Counted from the stretch's first letter, positions 43,535 to 52,225 are shown. The stretch is 57,850 bases of DNA from Bacteroidales bacterium (GCA_021108035.1 JAIORQ010000041.1:1-57850), one strand, 5' to 3'. Notes: generated by a model from the letters alone, not told the origin. Made by a program: numbers and translations.

Positions 43535-46138
43535 TTATTTTTTTGTCCAATGAAATAACGGAATGTATTCTTCCCCGTCAATTATTAATTTGCTGAAAAA
43601 TGAATTGTCTTTGTTTCTTATTATCTCATTCACTTGTTCCGGATTTAAGGGGAAATCATAAATTTGAATATCATTAATGAAATCTGTAAAAGCCTTATTA
43701 ATTTTAAATTTAGCCAAATTGCCGGCATTTTCCGGTAATATTTTTTCTTCGACTTTTTTGCCGTCAATGTAAAGCCCGAATTTGTCGTTTTCTTTACCTC
43801 CGGTTTGATACCATACTATATGATGCATTTTTTTATCTTCAAATACATTGGTTTTTAAAAAAATCTTCTTTGAATAATAATTAAAAAGTAAAGTTGAATT
43901 GTTTATGCTGTCAGGTTCAACCGAAAGAAGTATTTTTTTCGGGGTTTGAATTGAGAACAAAGCTTGATTTTTTAAGCCTGATAATGCTGTCCAAAATGCA
44001 ATTGAATACGAATTTTCAAGATTAAGATTTCCTGTCGGGAAAAAAATCTCATATTTAAACATAGTTGTATCACGAAGCATATCCCTATTGTAATAAAACA
44101 ATTCTACTCCGGTTTTATCAACACCGTGTCCGTGAAATTTTTTGAAATAAATATCGGCATAATTTCTCACAAGCGAATCAACTTTCATACTGTTATGTGT
44201 GTGCCAAGTCAGCCAACCGCCGGGATTATTTTGCAATGTATCGAAAATCTCATGAAAAGGTTTTCCTTTTCTGCCGCCAATAAGCATAACTTGTGCTGAA
44301 GTATCAATCTTATCAAGATAAATCAAAGGAGACCAATGGCGGTAAATAATTTCACCTTTTTTGTAATTATCTGTTATAGTCTTGAATGCAATTGACGGCT
44401 TTGCAGGAGAAGCAAAGTTATTGACATATAAATCATCGAAACGAGAATTAAAGTGTATTGCAACTGAAATAATTACAGAAATAATAAGAACAGATTGAAT
44501 AATTTTATTATATAATGTGCTGATTATCAGAAATAATGTTCCGAGAATTAAAATAATAACGGCAGGAGTTATAAATGAAATATATCTGAAAGATACAGTA
44601 TATTTTATGATATATGCAAAGAAAATAAAACTGAATACAGCAGAAATATACAGAAACAGCATATTCTTTTGAAGAGCTTTGTTTTTTGATAAAAATAATG
44701 CGGCTGCTCCAATAATAAGGATTATTATATTTACATTAACATTATAAGGAAAACCAAAAAGAAATTGAGAGTAAATATCCGAATTTTCTTTTTCAAAAAA
44801 AGAAAAACGTGTAATAAATCGGCTGAATTGAGGTAACAATAAGGCAATTATAAAGATTACTGTCCCAAGAAAAATTATTGAAAGATATTTTTTTTCTTTA
44901 AAAACCAAAAATGCAAGAATACTGAAAAAGAATAATGTGGGTAGAATAAATAAAGAATTAAGATGCAGATAATAACAAAATATCAGTAAAAAAATGAACG
45001 GAATTAACATCAGATAGTTGAAATTCAAATATTGTTTTAAAAGAGTATTGTTTTGAATAATTTTCAGCTTACTTTTTTCGGTAAGAAATTTGAAACCGGT
45101 ATAAAAAAGAATCAGATAAGAGGGTATTAAAACAGCATACATCCTTGTCCATCGCAGCAAAAGTAAATATTCAAAATAAAAAGTAAATGATAAAATTATC
45201 AGAAGTGATGCGATTTTATTTCTTGTAAAATAATATGATATAAAATATCCGAAAATAATTAAAATTAAGCCGAAAAATGCCGAAACAAATCGTCCTGCCC
45301 AAGGAGTAACACCAAAAATTTTATACGATTGTGCCGTTAAAAACAGATGAGGAAATCCTCTTTTATATACATTGTCGTTTTTTAATTTATCTTTTACAAA
45401 ATCCCATTGTTTAAATTCACCTGTATAGTAATATCCTGCAGCCCCTTCTGTAACTTGTGCTTCATCAGAATACAAATCAAAATAGTTAAGCCTGTAAAAG
45501 AGTGTAGATATTGATATTCCGATTATAACAAATAAAACTACAGTAGTAAGAATTTCTTTTTTTGAAAATGAATTTATTACAGGACTTAAAATTTTATTTT
45601 TGATACTTTGTTTTTCTTTGCTTATTCCTTTTTTTGTAAATAAAACATCTGTAACTTCCTGTATTTTAGCTTTATGAATCCAAACCGAAATAATACCGAA
45701 AGCAATTGTCGGAACAATAATTAGTGTTTGAAAAGCTTTCAATTTATGATATAAAGCAACAAATTCGTTTGAATATTCTTTTGTCGGAATAAGACTTATT
45801 GAAATACTGTACAACAGCAATATTAAAAAAGTGTATTTTGAAATGTTTGCAGTTCGTTTTTCTTCAATTCTAAACAAGATAAAAACAATAGTTCCTGAAA
45901 AAATCAGAGAAATGAATACAAATGTGCTTTTACTTAACGATAAACTTAAAAATGTACTGTCATCGGGAAAGAAAATTAAATAATTGATTATAAAAACGGC
46001 AACTCCGAAAATAAGTCCGAAAAATAAATGATTGTGATTAGTTTTAAGTCTTGATTTTTGTTTGTCCTCTTGTTTTTGTTTAGAGTTCTTAGCTGCTTGG
46101 TTTTTGTTTATATGTTTTTTCTTACTTGAGCGTTTCAT
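43535..46138 (-). CDS. GT-C glycosyltransferase (ArnT/PMT-like) with C-terminal LamG-like domain
   Basis: 867 aa. A lysine/glutamine-rich N-terminus is followed by about 13 membrane helices (about 35-570). The first large loop holds the acidic DLYSDEAQVTEGAAGYYYTG typical of the GT-C metal or lipid-sugar site. After the membrane part a soluble region ends in a jelly-roll-like domain (about 690-850) with LamG features: SYSIAFWTALSGLKNQALFS, then HHIVWYQTGG, LYIDGKKVEEK and INDIQIYDFPLNPEQVNEI. The fusion of a GT-C enzyme to a LamG fold on the periplasmic side is unusual. The acceptor is unknown. Confidence 0.8.
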   Translation of the reverse strand: MKRSSKKKHINKNQAAKNSKQKQEDKQKSRLKTNHNHLFFGLIFGVAVFIINYLIFFPDDSTFLSLSLSKSTFVFISLIFSGTIVFILFRIEEKRTANISKYTFLILLLYSISISLIPTKEYSNEFVALYHKLKAFQTLIIVPTIAFGIISVWIHKAKIQEVTDVLFTKKGISKEKQSIKNKILSPVINSFSKKEILTTVVLFVIIGISISTLFYRLNYFDLYSDEAQVTEGAAGYYYTGEFKQWDFVKDKLKNDNVYKRGFPHLFLTAQSYKIFGVTPWAGRFVSAFFGLILIIFGYFISYYFTRNKIASLLIILSFTFYFEYLLLLRWTRMYAVLIPSYLILFYTGFKFLTEKSKLKIIQNNTLLKQYLNFNYLMLIPFIFLLIFCYYLHLNSLFILPTLFFFSILAFLVFKEKKYLSIIFLGTVIFIIALLLPQFSRFITRFSFFEKENSDIYSQFLFGFPYNVNVNIIILIIGAAALFLSKNKALQKNMLFLYISAVFSFIFFAYIIKYTVSFRYISFITPAVIILILGTLFLIISTLYNKIIQSVLIISVIISVAIHFNSRFDDLYVNNFASPAKPSIAFKTITDNYKKGEIIYRHWSPLIYLDKIDTSAQVMLIGGRKGKPFHEIFDTLQNNPGGWLTWHTHNSMKVDSLVRNYADIYFKKFHGHGVDKTGVELFYYNRDMLRDTTMFKYEIFFPTGNLNLENSYSIAFWTALSGLKNQALFSIQTPKKILLSVEPDSINNSTLLFNYYSKKIFLKTNVFEDKKMHHIVWYQTGGKENDKFGLYIDGKKVEEKILPENAGNLAKFKINKAFTDFINDIQIYDFPLNPEQVNEIIRNKDNSFFSKLIIDGEEYIPLFHWTKK

Positions 46139-46145
46139 TTTATTT

Positions 46146-46334
46146 AATTGAATTAGGCGTTTATTTAATAATGAATATTCTCATTATACCGGTTAAAACA
46201 ATAAATGTAATCACACAGAATTCACAGAAAGTCACAGATTTTTTCTGTGTTAATCTGTGATATCTGTGTGAAATTAAATATAAAAGCTAATATTCATAAG
46301 AGACGTTATTCTTACTTAAATGCCTAATTCAATT
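46146..46334. repeat. Nested inverted-repeat element (MITE-like)
   Basis: The outer arms AATTGAATTAGGC (46146-46158) and GCCTAATTCAATT (46322-46334) are perfect. Inner arms ATGAATATT/AATATTCAT follow, and the centre (46211-46271) is a long imperfect hairpin of CACAGA/TCTGTG blocks of a kind often seen between genes in Bacteroidota. No coding capacity. Confidence 0.6.
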
Positions 46335-46375
46335 ATTTAGAATCAATTTTGAAATAATGCAATAAGCAATCGTAA

Positions 46376-46501
46376 TTAATCAGATAAACATATCGTTTTA
46401 CTATGGAACTTATTTAATAATTTGTATGCTTCATATCTTGTAGAATTAATCGTTTCGATTATCTCTTTAAAGAAACTCTCATATTTTGTTAATCCATTCA
46501 T
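46376..46501 (-). pseudogene. Truncated DUF1016 (YhcG-type) N-terminus
   Basis: 41 residues beginning MNGLTKYESFFKEIIETINS, then TRYEAYKLLNKFH, matching the start of DUF1016/YhcG PDDEXK-nuclease-associated proteins (usually ~350 aa). The nuclease part is missing, so it is a remnant. Its promoter and operator-like repeats are still present upstream. An in-frame upstream ATG at 46633 is not family-like. Confidence 0.5.
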
Positions 46502-46515
46502 ATTCCTGTCTTTTT

Positions 46516-46577
46516 GATTTCTCTCACAACTGCGAGAGAAATCAAAAGTACAAAATTCTCTCACAACTGTGATAAAA
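46516..46577 (-). promoter_or_regulatory. Promoter and operator-like repeats of the DUF1016 remnant
   Basis: TACTTTTG on the minus strand (46543-46550) fits TAnnTTTG. On its downstream side GATTTCTCTC (46516-46525) and GAGAGAAATC (46534-46543) are perfect 10-bp inverted arms. The same TTCTCTCACAACTG block recurs 37 bp away (46556), ending in the near-palindrome TCACAACTGTGA. The two blocks bracket the promoter as operators would. Confidence 0.55.
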
Positions 46578-46646
46578 TTCTGTGGTTGTTCTAAATAAAT
46601 ACTAACTTTTGAGATTGATTGTACTAAACACAAATTTTAAAAAAAT

Positions 46647-47702
46647 TTACTGTTTATTATAATATTCTCTGTACCAATCAATAAATTTTTTAATCCCTGT
46701 TTTAATTGAAGTATTTGGTTTATAACTGAAATTTTTAATTAAATCGGATACATCTGCATAAGTTGCCGGAACATCACCTTGTTGAATCGGCATATAATTT
46801 TTTATCGCTTTTTTGTTTAAAGCTTTTTCAATTTCACTAATAAAATCCATAAGTTGAATCGGGTTATTATTACCTATGTTATATAATTTGTAAGGTGCAG
46901 AGGAACTTGCCGGGTTTGGATTCAAACCCGACCACGATTCATCACCTTTCGGCGGATTACCGGTAACATGCTTTATTCCTTGAATAATGTCATCAATAAA
47001 AGTAAAGTCACGTTGCATATCTCCGTTATTAAATATATTTATCGGTTTATTGTTAAGAATAGCTTCGGTGAAAAGGAATAAAGCCATATCGGGTCTTCCC
47101 CATGGTCCGTAAACTGTAAAAAACCTTAAACCGGTAGTCGGTAATTGAAATAAATGACTATATGCATGTGCCGTTAACTCATTTGATTTTTTTGAAGCAG
47201 CATATAAGCTTATCGGATGGTCAACATTATCGGATGTTGAAAACGGCATGTTTTCGTTTAACCCGTAAACACTTGAACTGCTGGCATACACGAGATGTTT
47301 GATATTGTTATGCCTGCATGCTTCAAGAATATTTACAAAACCGATAATATTGCTGTTGATATATGCATCCGGATTTGTAAGGCTGTATCTTACACCGGCT
47401 TGAGCTGCGAGATTACATACATAATCAAAATTATTTTCAAAAAAAAGTTTATCTAATCCGGCTTTATCCTTTAAATCTAATTTGATAAATCTATAATTAG
47501 GATATTTTTTGCTTTCAGTTAATAAATTATATGAGATATCCGATTTATTAATACCAACTTTTTGCAATCTTGCTAATTTTAAATTTACATCATAATAATC
47601 ATTTATATTATCAAGTCCGAATACTTCGTATCCTTTATTTATGTATTCTTCTGCAAGATGCGAACCTATAAATCCGGCTGTGCCTGTTATTAATATTTTC
47701 AT
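46647..47702 (-). CDS. NAD-dependent epimerase, UDP-glucuronate 4-epimerase-like
   Basis: 351 aa short-chain dehydrogenase of the extended type. NAD is bound at ILITGTAGFIGSHLAEEYIN; the catalytic region shows YASSSSVYG and YAASKKSNE (Tyr-x3-Lys). The segment LDNINDYYDVNLKLARL is typical of UDP-glucuronate 4-epimerases, which make UDP-galacturonate for acidic glycans. A longer frame from 47783 adds 27 residues before the Rossmann motif, so 47702 is preferred. Confidence 0.9.
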   Translation of the reverse strand: MKILITGTAGFIGSHLAEEYINKGYEVFGLDNINDYYDVNLKLARLQKVGINKSDISYNLLTESKKYPNYRFIKLDLKDKAGLDKLFFENNFDYVCNLAAQAGVRYSLTNPDAYINSNIIGFVNILEACRHNNIKHLVYASSSSVYGLNENMPFSTSDNVDHPISLYAASKKSNELTAHAYSHLFQLPTTGLRFFTVYGPWGRPDMALFLFTEAILNNKPINIFNNGDMQRDFTFIDDIIQGIKHVTGNPPKGDESWSGLNPNPASSSAPYKLYNIGNNNPIQLMDFISEIEKALNKKAIKNYMPIQQGDVPATYADVSDLIKNFSYKPNTSIKTGIKKFIDWYREYYNKQ

Positions 47703-47798
47703 TATTGTTCTTTTGTTTGTTAATGACTTAATTTTTCTCACGAAAGTTTCATTTTTTCTGATTTTACATACCCTGTCTTCCAAAAAAAATAAAAAACT

Positions 47799-48932
47799 TT
47801 ACCGATTCCTAAACAATTCTGCATAATCATCTGCAATTTTTCCCCAAGAAAATTTCAATGCTTTTTCTCGTGAATTTTTCCCGAGTTGTTTTATTATTTG
47901 TTTGTTTTTATGTATGTTTCGTAGTATTCGTGTTAAATCCTTTATATCCCCGGATGCAAAAATAAAACCGTTTGAATCATCAACAAGTTCTTCTGTTCCG
48001 CCGACATTTGTAACAATTGCCGGTAAACCGCACGATATTGCTTCAAGAAGTGCATTGCTCATTCCTTCATTATAGGAAGGCAAACAAAATATATCAGAAC
48101 TTTGATATTCTTGTATCATTAATTCGCGAGGAACATATCCTTTAAAATGAATATTTTCCGAAATATTTAATTTTTTGCTCAATTTTATGAAATTTTCTTT
48201 TTCATCGCCTTCTCCTATTAGTTTTACATCAAAATTAATATCTTCTTTTTTTAAATTTGCAACAGCTTTAATTAATAAATCTTGTCCTTTGCGTTGTATT
48301 AATCGAGCCGGGCAGATAATATTTAAAGTATTTGTTTCTGTAACTGTATTTTTTGGTTTAAATTTTTCTGTATCAACACCATTATAAAAAATATCAATTT
48401 TTAATTTATTGTTAATATCCTTTATCATATCAAATTCTGTTCGGCATTTAGCAATTAGTAAGTCAGATTTTTTCCAAATCAGTTTAATTAAGGGAGATAT
48501 TAATTTATAAATTGTGCTATAACGTTGCTCAAAACCGGGAATATCGGGTCCCCCTACTCTAACAATAAAAGGTAATTTTTTGAATATTCTTAATAAAAAT
48601 GAAACAAATCCGGCAGGAACAGTACTCCATGCAAAACTTAAATCGTATTTTTCCTTTCTGTGGTATTTTAATGCTGCAAAACTTGCTTTAAGTGTATATT
48701 TTATCAATTCAAAATTTGATGCATGATGAATATTCTTATTATTTAGAGGATATTTAATAATTCTGATATTTTCGGAAAATTTTTCAATAATTTTTATTTT
48801 CCCTTTTTCGGAAGTGATTAAATCTATTTTAAATTCAGGATATTTTTTGAATTGTTTCAGAAGTTCTGAATTTACTGTTCCGGTACCACCACCAAGGGGA
48901 GGGAATTCATTATTCAGCATTAATATTTTCAT
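47799..48932 (-). CDS. Glycosyltransferase family 4, first gene of the glycan cluster
   Basis: 377 aa GT-B enzyme. The N-terminus MKILMLNNEFPPLGGGTGTV carries the glycine-rich loop, the C-terminal domain ICPARLIQRKGQDLLIKAVA (about 206) and SYNEGMSNALLEAISCGLPA (about 281) with the E-x7-E motif. It begins the minus-strand glycan cluster. Structured element D lies directly upstream, and candidate -7 boxes occur on the minus strand at 49092-49099 (TAACTTTG) and 49111-49118 (TATATTTG). Confidence 0.93.
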   Translation of the reverse strand: MKILMLNNEFPPLGGGTGTVNSELLKQFKKYPEFKIDLITSEKGKIKIIEKFSENIRIIKYPLNNKNIHHASNFELIKYTLKASFAALKYHRKEKYDLSFAWSTVPAGFVSFLLRIFKKLPFIVRVGGPDIPGFEQRYSTIYKLISPLIKLIWKKSDLLIAKCRTEFDMIKDINNKLKIDIFYNGVDTEKFKPKNTVTETNTLNIICPARLIQRKGQDLLIKAVANLKKEDINFDVKLIGEGDEKENFIKLSKKLNISENIHFKGYVPRELMIQEYQSSDIFCLPSYNEGMSNALLEAISCGLPAIVTNVGGTEELVDDSNGFIFASGDIKDLTRILRNIHKNKQIIKQLGKNSREKALKFSWGKIADDYAELFRNR

Positions 48933-48956
48933 CTGTTTACACTAAAATTATTTTTC

Positions 48957-49034
48957 AAAGGTCAGACGGAACCGCATGTTAAAAATAATTATTCTCTTGT
49001 GTGTTAATAAATATTTTAAACATGCTTGTTTCAT
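48957..49034 (-). repeat. Structured intergenic element, copy D
   Basis: It opens AAAGGTCAGACGGAAC. GGAAC (48968-48972) and GCATGTT (48974-48980) pair with AACATGC (49019-49025) and GTTTC (49028-49032). The loop carries ATAATTATTCTCTTGTGTGT. Its left edge is about 25 nt upstream of the GT4 start codon. Confidence 0.65.
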
Positions 49035-49201
49035 TATTCCTGATTTTATGTTTGGTTTCGGAAAAAACCGCTTATACTTCACCGAATATTGCAAAGTTAT
49101 TAAAATATTACAAATATAAATTTCAGATTAAACGATTTAGTATATATATTTGAAAAATACGCATTTGTGTATCTTATTTTCACAGAGATATATTTTAACT
49201 T

Positions 49202-49537
49202 ATGAACAACAATCAATCTAAACTTTTCCTAAAGGATCAACCAACTTTTAAAGATTTTCAAGAATATGTTAGTCAATTGGAAATTGAACGAGGTTTTGCA
49301 GAGCAAAATGTATTACAAAAATGCTTAATGCTTGGTGAGGAAATAGGCGAACTTTTTAAAGCTGTAAGAAAAAAAGAAAAGATTAAAGTTGACCAAAATT
49401 CAAAATTCGGATCAATTGATGAAGAATTGGCAGATATAATTATCTATTTATGTGCCGTTGCAAACAGATATAATATTGATTTAGAAAAAGCTTTCCGCGA
49501 TAAAGAAGAAATCAATAAAAAAAGAGTTTGGAGCTAA
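49202..49537 (+). CDS. MazG-like nucleotide pyrophosphohydrolase
   Basis: 111 aa, the length of single-domain MazG-type enzymes that hydrolyse nucleoside triphosphates to monophosphates. The metal-binding E-x3-E and E-x2-D helices are visible: LMLGEEIGELFKAVRKKEK and IDEELADIIIYLCAVANRYN. Cytoplasmic house-cleaning is likely. It is a lone plus-strand gene; a TATATTTG box lies at 49143-49150. Confidence 0.88.
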   Translation: MNNNQSKLFLKDQPTFKDFQEYVSQLEIERGFAEQNVLQKCLMLGEEIGELFKAVRKKEKIKVDQNSKFGSIDEELADIIIYLCAVANRYNIDLEKAFRDKEEINKKRVWS

Positions 49538-49751
49538 ACTTGAAAGAGCTTTGTGTTTCTGTATAAAGCAAGAAAACATATCAAATCCGGATATTTTTAT
49601 TTACTTATGTTTCGCACTTCTCATATACTTGTAAATGTAGTAAATAACATCATAAAATATACTATGTTTCATTTTGTACATTGCTTACATTAAAAGAATT
49701 ATAAGTTCTATTCCAAATTATATTCTTTTTAAAAATCCGTAGGATTGATAT

Positions 49752-49922
49752 CTTTGTAACACGGCTCGGAAGAGCCGTGCAGCAAGCAGAATGTCAATAA
49801 GTTCCGTAGATTAATTGCGAAAGCAATTACCTAATTAAAAGAAGATAAATTTTTAGCTCGTTCCTACGGAACTACCTGCAATTCTGTGAGCATTCACGGC
49901 TCTTCCGAGCCGTGTTACAAAG
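49752..49922. repeat. Composite palindrome in a 690-bp intergenic region
   Basis: The 28-bp ends (49752-49779 and 49895-49922) are exact inverted copies, and each contains its own hairpin CACGGCTC-GGAA-GAGCCGTG. Between them AGTTCCGTAG and CTACGGAACT pair, around ATTGC-GAAA-GCAAT, a GNRA-like tetraloop. GTCGC-TAT-GCGAC follows at about 49927. The rest of 49538-50209 shows no gene. Related to the interrupted unit at 52781-54671. Confidence 0.7.
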
Positions 49923-50209
49923 AGTTCGTCGCTATGCGACTTTTATACTCTATGTAAAAAAGAAATTTACATCAATATTGGAACATTCTGCGTATAATCC
50001 TGCCATTCATTGAGTTATGTTATGTTTTGCAAATATTTTACTATTCTTTATATTTCATAATCAGACTGTTAAAATCTGCGAAACTTCAGTTATTAATACC
50101 AATTAAATATAACAGTATTTCGCACAACAACAACACATCTTCATTGTAAGATAATATTTCAAACTTTTTCTTTAAAAAAATCAAATAATTTAAATTTTTT
50201 TATTAAAAA

Positions 50210-50241
50210 TTTGGAATACATAGATATTCTATGTATCTTTG
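50210..50241 (+). promoter_or_regulatory. padR promoter with overlapping operator
   Basis: TTTG (50210-50213), 20 nt, TATCTTTG (50234-50241). A perfect palindrome ATACATAGA-TAT-TCTATGTAT (50216-50236) fills the spacer and enters the -7 box. ACAT...ATGT spacing resembles PadR boxes, so autorepression is likely. Only 4 nt separate the box from the ATG at 50246. Confidence 0.75.
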
Positions 50242-50245
50242 TCCT

Positions 50246-50590
50246 ATGTATTCAAAAGAACTGTTAAAAGGAACATTATCCACTATTATTTTAAAGTTGC
50301 TTCAAGATAACGGAAAGATGTACGGATACCAAATAACTCAAGAAGTCAAAAAATTATCCGATGAAAAAATACTGATTAAGGAAGGTTCATTGTATCCTGC
50401 ACTTCATAAACTCAAAAACGACGGGTTAATTGAAGTTGAAACTGTCAATATTGGAAAACGAATCAGACGATATTACTTTCTTACTGCACAGGGGACTAAA
50501 GTTAAGGAAGAAAAAATATCAGAAATTAAGAATTTTATGGATACATTAAATAAAATATTATCATTTCATATAAAAATACAATTAACATGA
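50246..50590 (+). CDS. PadR-family transcriptional repressor
   Basis: 114 aa. The winged helix covers residues 1-80 (LKGTLSTIILKLLQDNGKMY, GYQITQEVKK, then EGSLYPALHKLKNDGLIE with the wing NIGKRIRRYYFLTAQG), and a short C-terminal helix follows for dimerisation. An ATG at 50231 lies inside the promoter, so 50246 is used. It overlaps the next gene by 4 nt (ATGA), and the pair is probably repressed by PadR itself. Confidence 0.93.
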   Translation: MYSKELLKGTLSTIILKLLQDNGKMYGYQITQEVKKLSDEKILIKEGSLYPALHKLKNDGLIEVETVNIGKRIRRYYFLTAQGTKVKEEKISEIKNFMDTLNKILSFHIKIQLT

Positions 50591-51195
50591 ATTACTTATC
50601 AGACAGCGATATTGATTTTATTACCAAAGAAATATCAAATAGTGCAATAGTTTCATCTGACTTAAAAGAAGATTTGATTGACCATTTTTGCTGTGTTGCA
50701 GAAGATGAAATGAGAAACGGTAAAAAATTTAAAGAGGCATACAAAAAAGCCTTTCAAAATATTTGTCCGAACGGATTTGAAGAAATACAAAAGGAAACAG
50801 TTTTTTTATTAACTAAAAAAAGGATAAAAATTATGAAAAAGTCAATTTATTTACTGGGATTTTTAACATTAATAAGCTTTACAACAGGTGCTTTAATCAA
50901 ACTTATGCATTGGCCCGGCGGTCATTTATTATTGCTGATGAGTAGTATTATTTTACTTTTGGCATTTCTGCCCGCACTTTTTATTTTTCTGTACAAGAAA
51001 GAAATGAGCAAAGTATTTTCTAATAAACTTAAATATATATTAGGCTATGCAGGATTTTCATTGTTGATATTATCAGTACTCTTTAAGTGGATGCATTGGC
51101 CCGGGGCTGCTTTCATTCTTGTTTTATCAATTGTAATATTGAATTTCGGATTCCTTCCTTTACTGTTTTTTAAAATGTATAAGAAATCCGCATAA
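50587..51195 (+). CDS. Membrane protein with duplicated MHWPG helix hairpin
   Basis: 202 aa. A soluble N-terminal region (about 1-75, with acidic helices, DUF1700-like in look and place) is followed by four membrane helices forming two repeats: LIKLMHWPGGHLLLLM...FLPALFIFLYKK and LFKWMHWPGAAFILVL...FLPLLFFKMYKK. The K-x-MHWPG motif also occurs in the gliding-machine protein GldL. PadR-linked membrane genes often encode the regulated function. Role unknown. Confidence 0.7.
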   Translation: MNYLSDSDIDFITKEISNSAIVSSDLKEDLIDHFCCVAEDEMRNGKKFKEAYKKAFQNICPNGFEEIQKETVFLLTKKRIKIMKKSIYLLGFLTLISFTTGALIKLMHWPGGHLLLLMSSIILLLAFLPALFIFLYKKEMSKVFSNKLKYILGYAGFSLLILSVLFKWMHWPGAAFILVLSIVILNFGFLPLLFFKMYKKSA

Positions 51196-51218
51196 TAAAT
51201 TATGAACTTAAACCCGGA

Positions 51219-51252
51219 CGCTGACAGGGTTTCTTGCAAAATCCTGTCAGCG
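51219..51252. repeat. CGCTGACAGG inverted repeat
   Basis: CGCTGACAGG (51219-51228) and CCTGTCAGCG (51243-51252) are perfect 10-bp arms. No T-run follows on the plus strand, so it is more likely a dispersed repeat than a terminator. Confidence 0.5.
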
Positions 51253-51382
51253 GTTGCAAAACTCTGACGGCGATTGTAATTATATAAATATAAACTATTT
51301 ATGTTCAACAATATTTAACTTCATAAAGCAGAACTATTTTAAAAAAATGTATATTCAAACCATCAACAAATAATACAAGAAT

Positions 51383-52225
51383 ATGTTTACAAAACAAGAT
51401 GTAGCAGAATATTATAATACCACTCAAATACATTATGAAAAATGGTGGGATCTCAAAAACAGTCTTTCATTACACTATGGTATTTGGGAGAAAGGAATTA
51501 AAAATTTTCCGGCATCATTAAGCAATACGAACAGAATATTGGCAGAATTGAGTAATATTTCCGAATCTGATAAAATATTAGATGCAGGATGCGGAGTTGG
51601 TGGTGCAGCCATGTATTTAAGCAATAATAAAAATGTTCAAGTTATTGGTATTACATTAAGCGAAAAGCAAGTAAATTTTGCAACTCGCATTGCAAAGGAA
51701 AGAAATCTTGATGATAAGGTTTCTTTCCGTATCATGGATTATACCCAAACATCCTTTGATGATGAAACCTTTGATGTCGTTTGGGCTTGTGAAAGCATGT
51801 CTTCGGCACCGGATAAACCGGCATTTATTAATGAAGCATACAGAGTATTGAAAAAAGGAGGGCGACTTATATTAAGTGACTTCTTCCTCACAAATGATAA
51901 TCAGCTTGATAAAAAATCATTGATAAAAAAGTGGATTCAAACATGGTTAATCTCTGATTTAATCTCTTGTGAACTTTTTGTTGAAGAACTGAAAAACACC
52001 GGATTTATAATTAAAAAAAAATTAGACTATACCGAAAAGATACGAAAAAGTTCAAAACGTATTTACTACGCTACAATTTTAGGTGCAATTCCGTCTGAAT
52101 TATATAATTTATTTCATCCCGGTGTGTCAAGGTTTTCAAAAAAACACTATAAAAGTGGTTATTATCAATATAAAGCATTAAAAGAAAACCTGTGGAAATA
52201 TAATATTGTGTTGGCGATAAAATAG
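51383..52225 (+). CDS. SAM-dependent methyltransferase (sterol/tocopherol/CFA-type fold)
   Basis: 280 aa. The N-terminal YYNTTQIHYEKWWDLKNSLS and HYGIWEKG are typical of the gamma-tocopherol/sterol methyltransferase group; motif I is ILDAGCGVGGAAMYL (about 71), then GITLSEKQVNFA and VVWACESMSSAPDKPAFINE. The substrate is probably a small lipid-like or quinone molecule, but cannot be named. It stands alone after the PadR unit. Confidence 0.85.
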   Translation: MFTKQDVAEYYNTTQIHYEKWWDLKNSLSLHYGIWEKGIKNFPASLSNTNRILAELSNISESDKILDAGCGVGGAAMYLSNNKNVQVIGITLSEKQVNFATRIAKERNLDDKVSFRIMDYTQTSFDDETFDVVWACESMSSAPDKPAFINEAYRVLKKGGRLILSDFFLTNDNQLDKKSLIKKWIQTWLISDLISCELFVEELKNTGFIIKKKLDYTEKIRKSSKRIYYATILGAIPSELYNLFHPGVSRFSKKHYKSGYYQYKALKENLWKYNIVLAIK

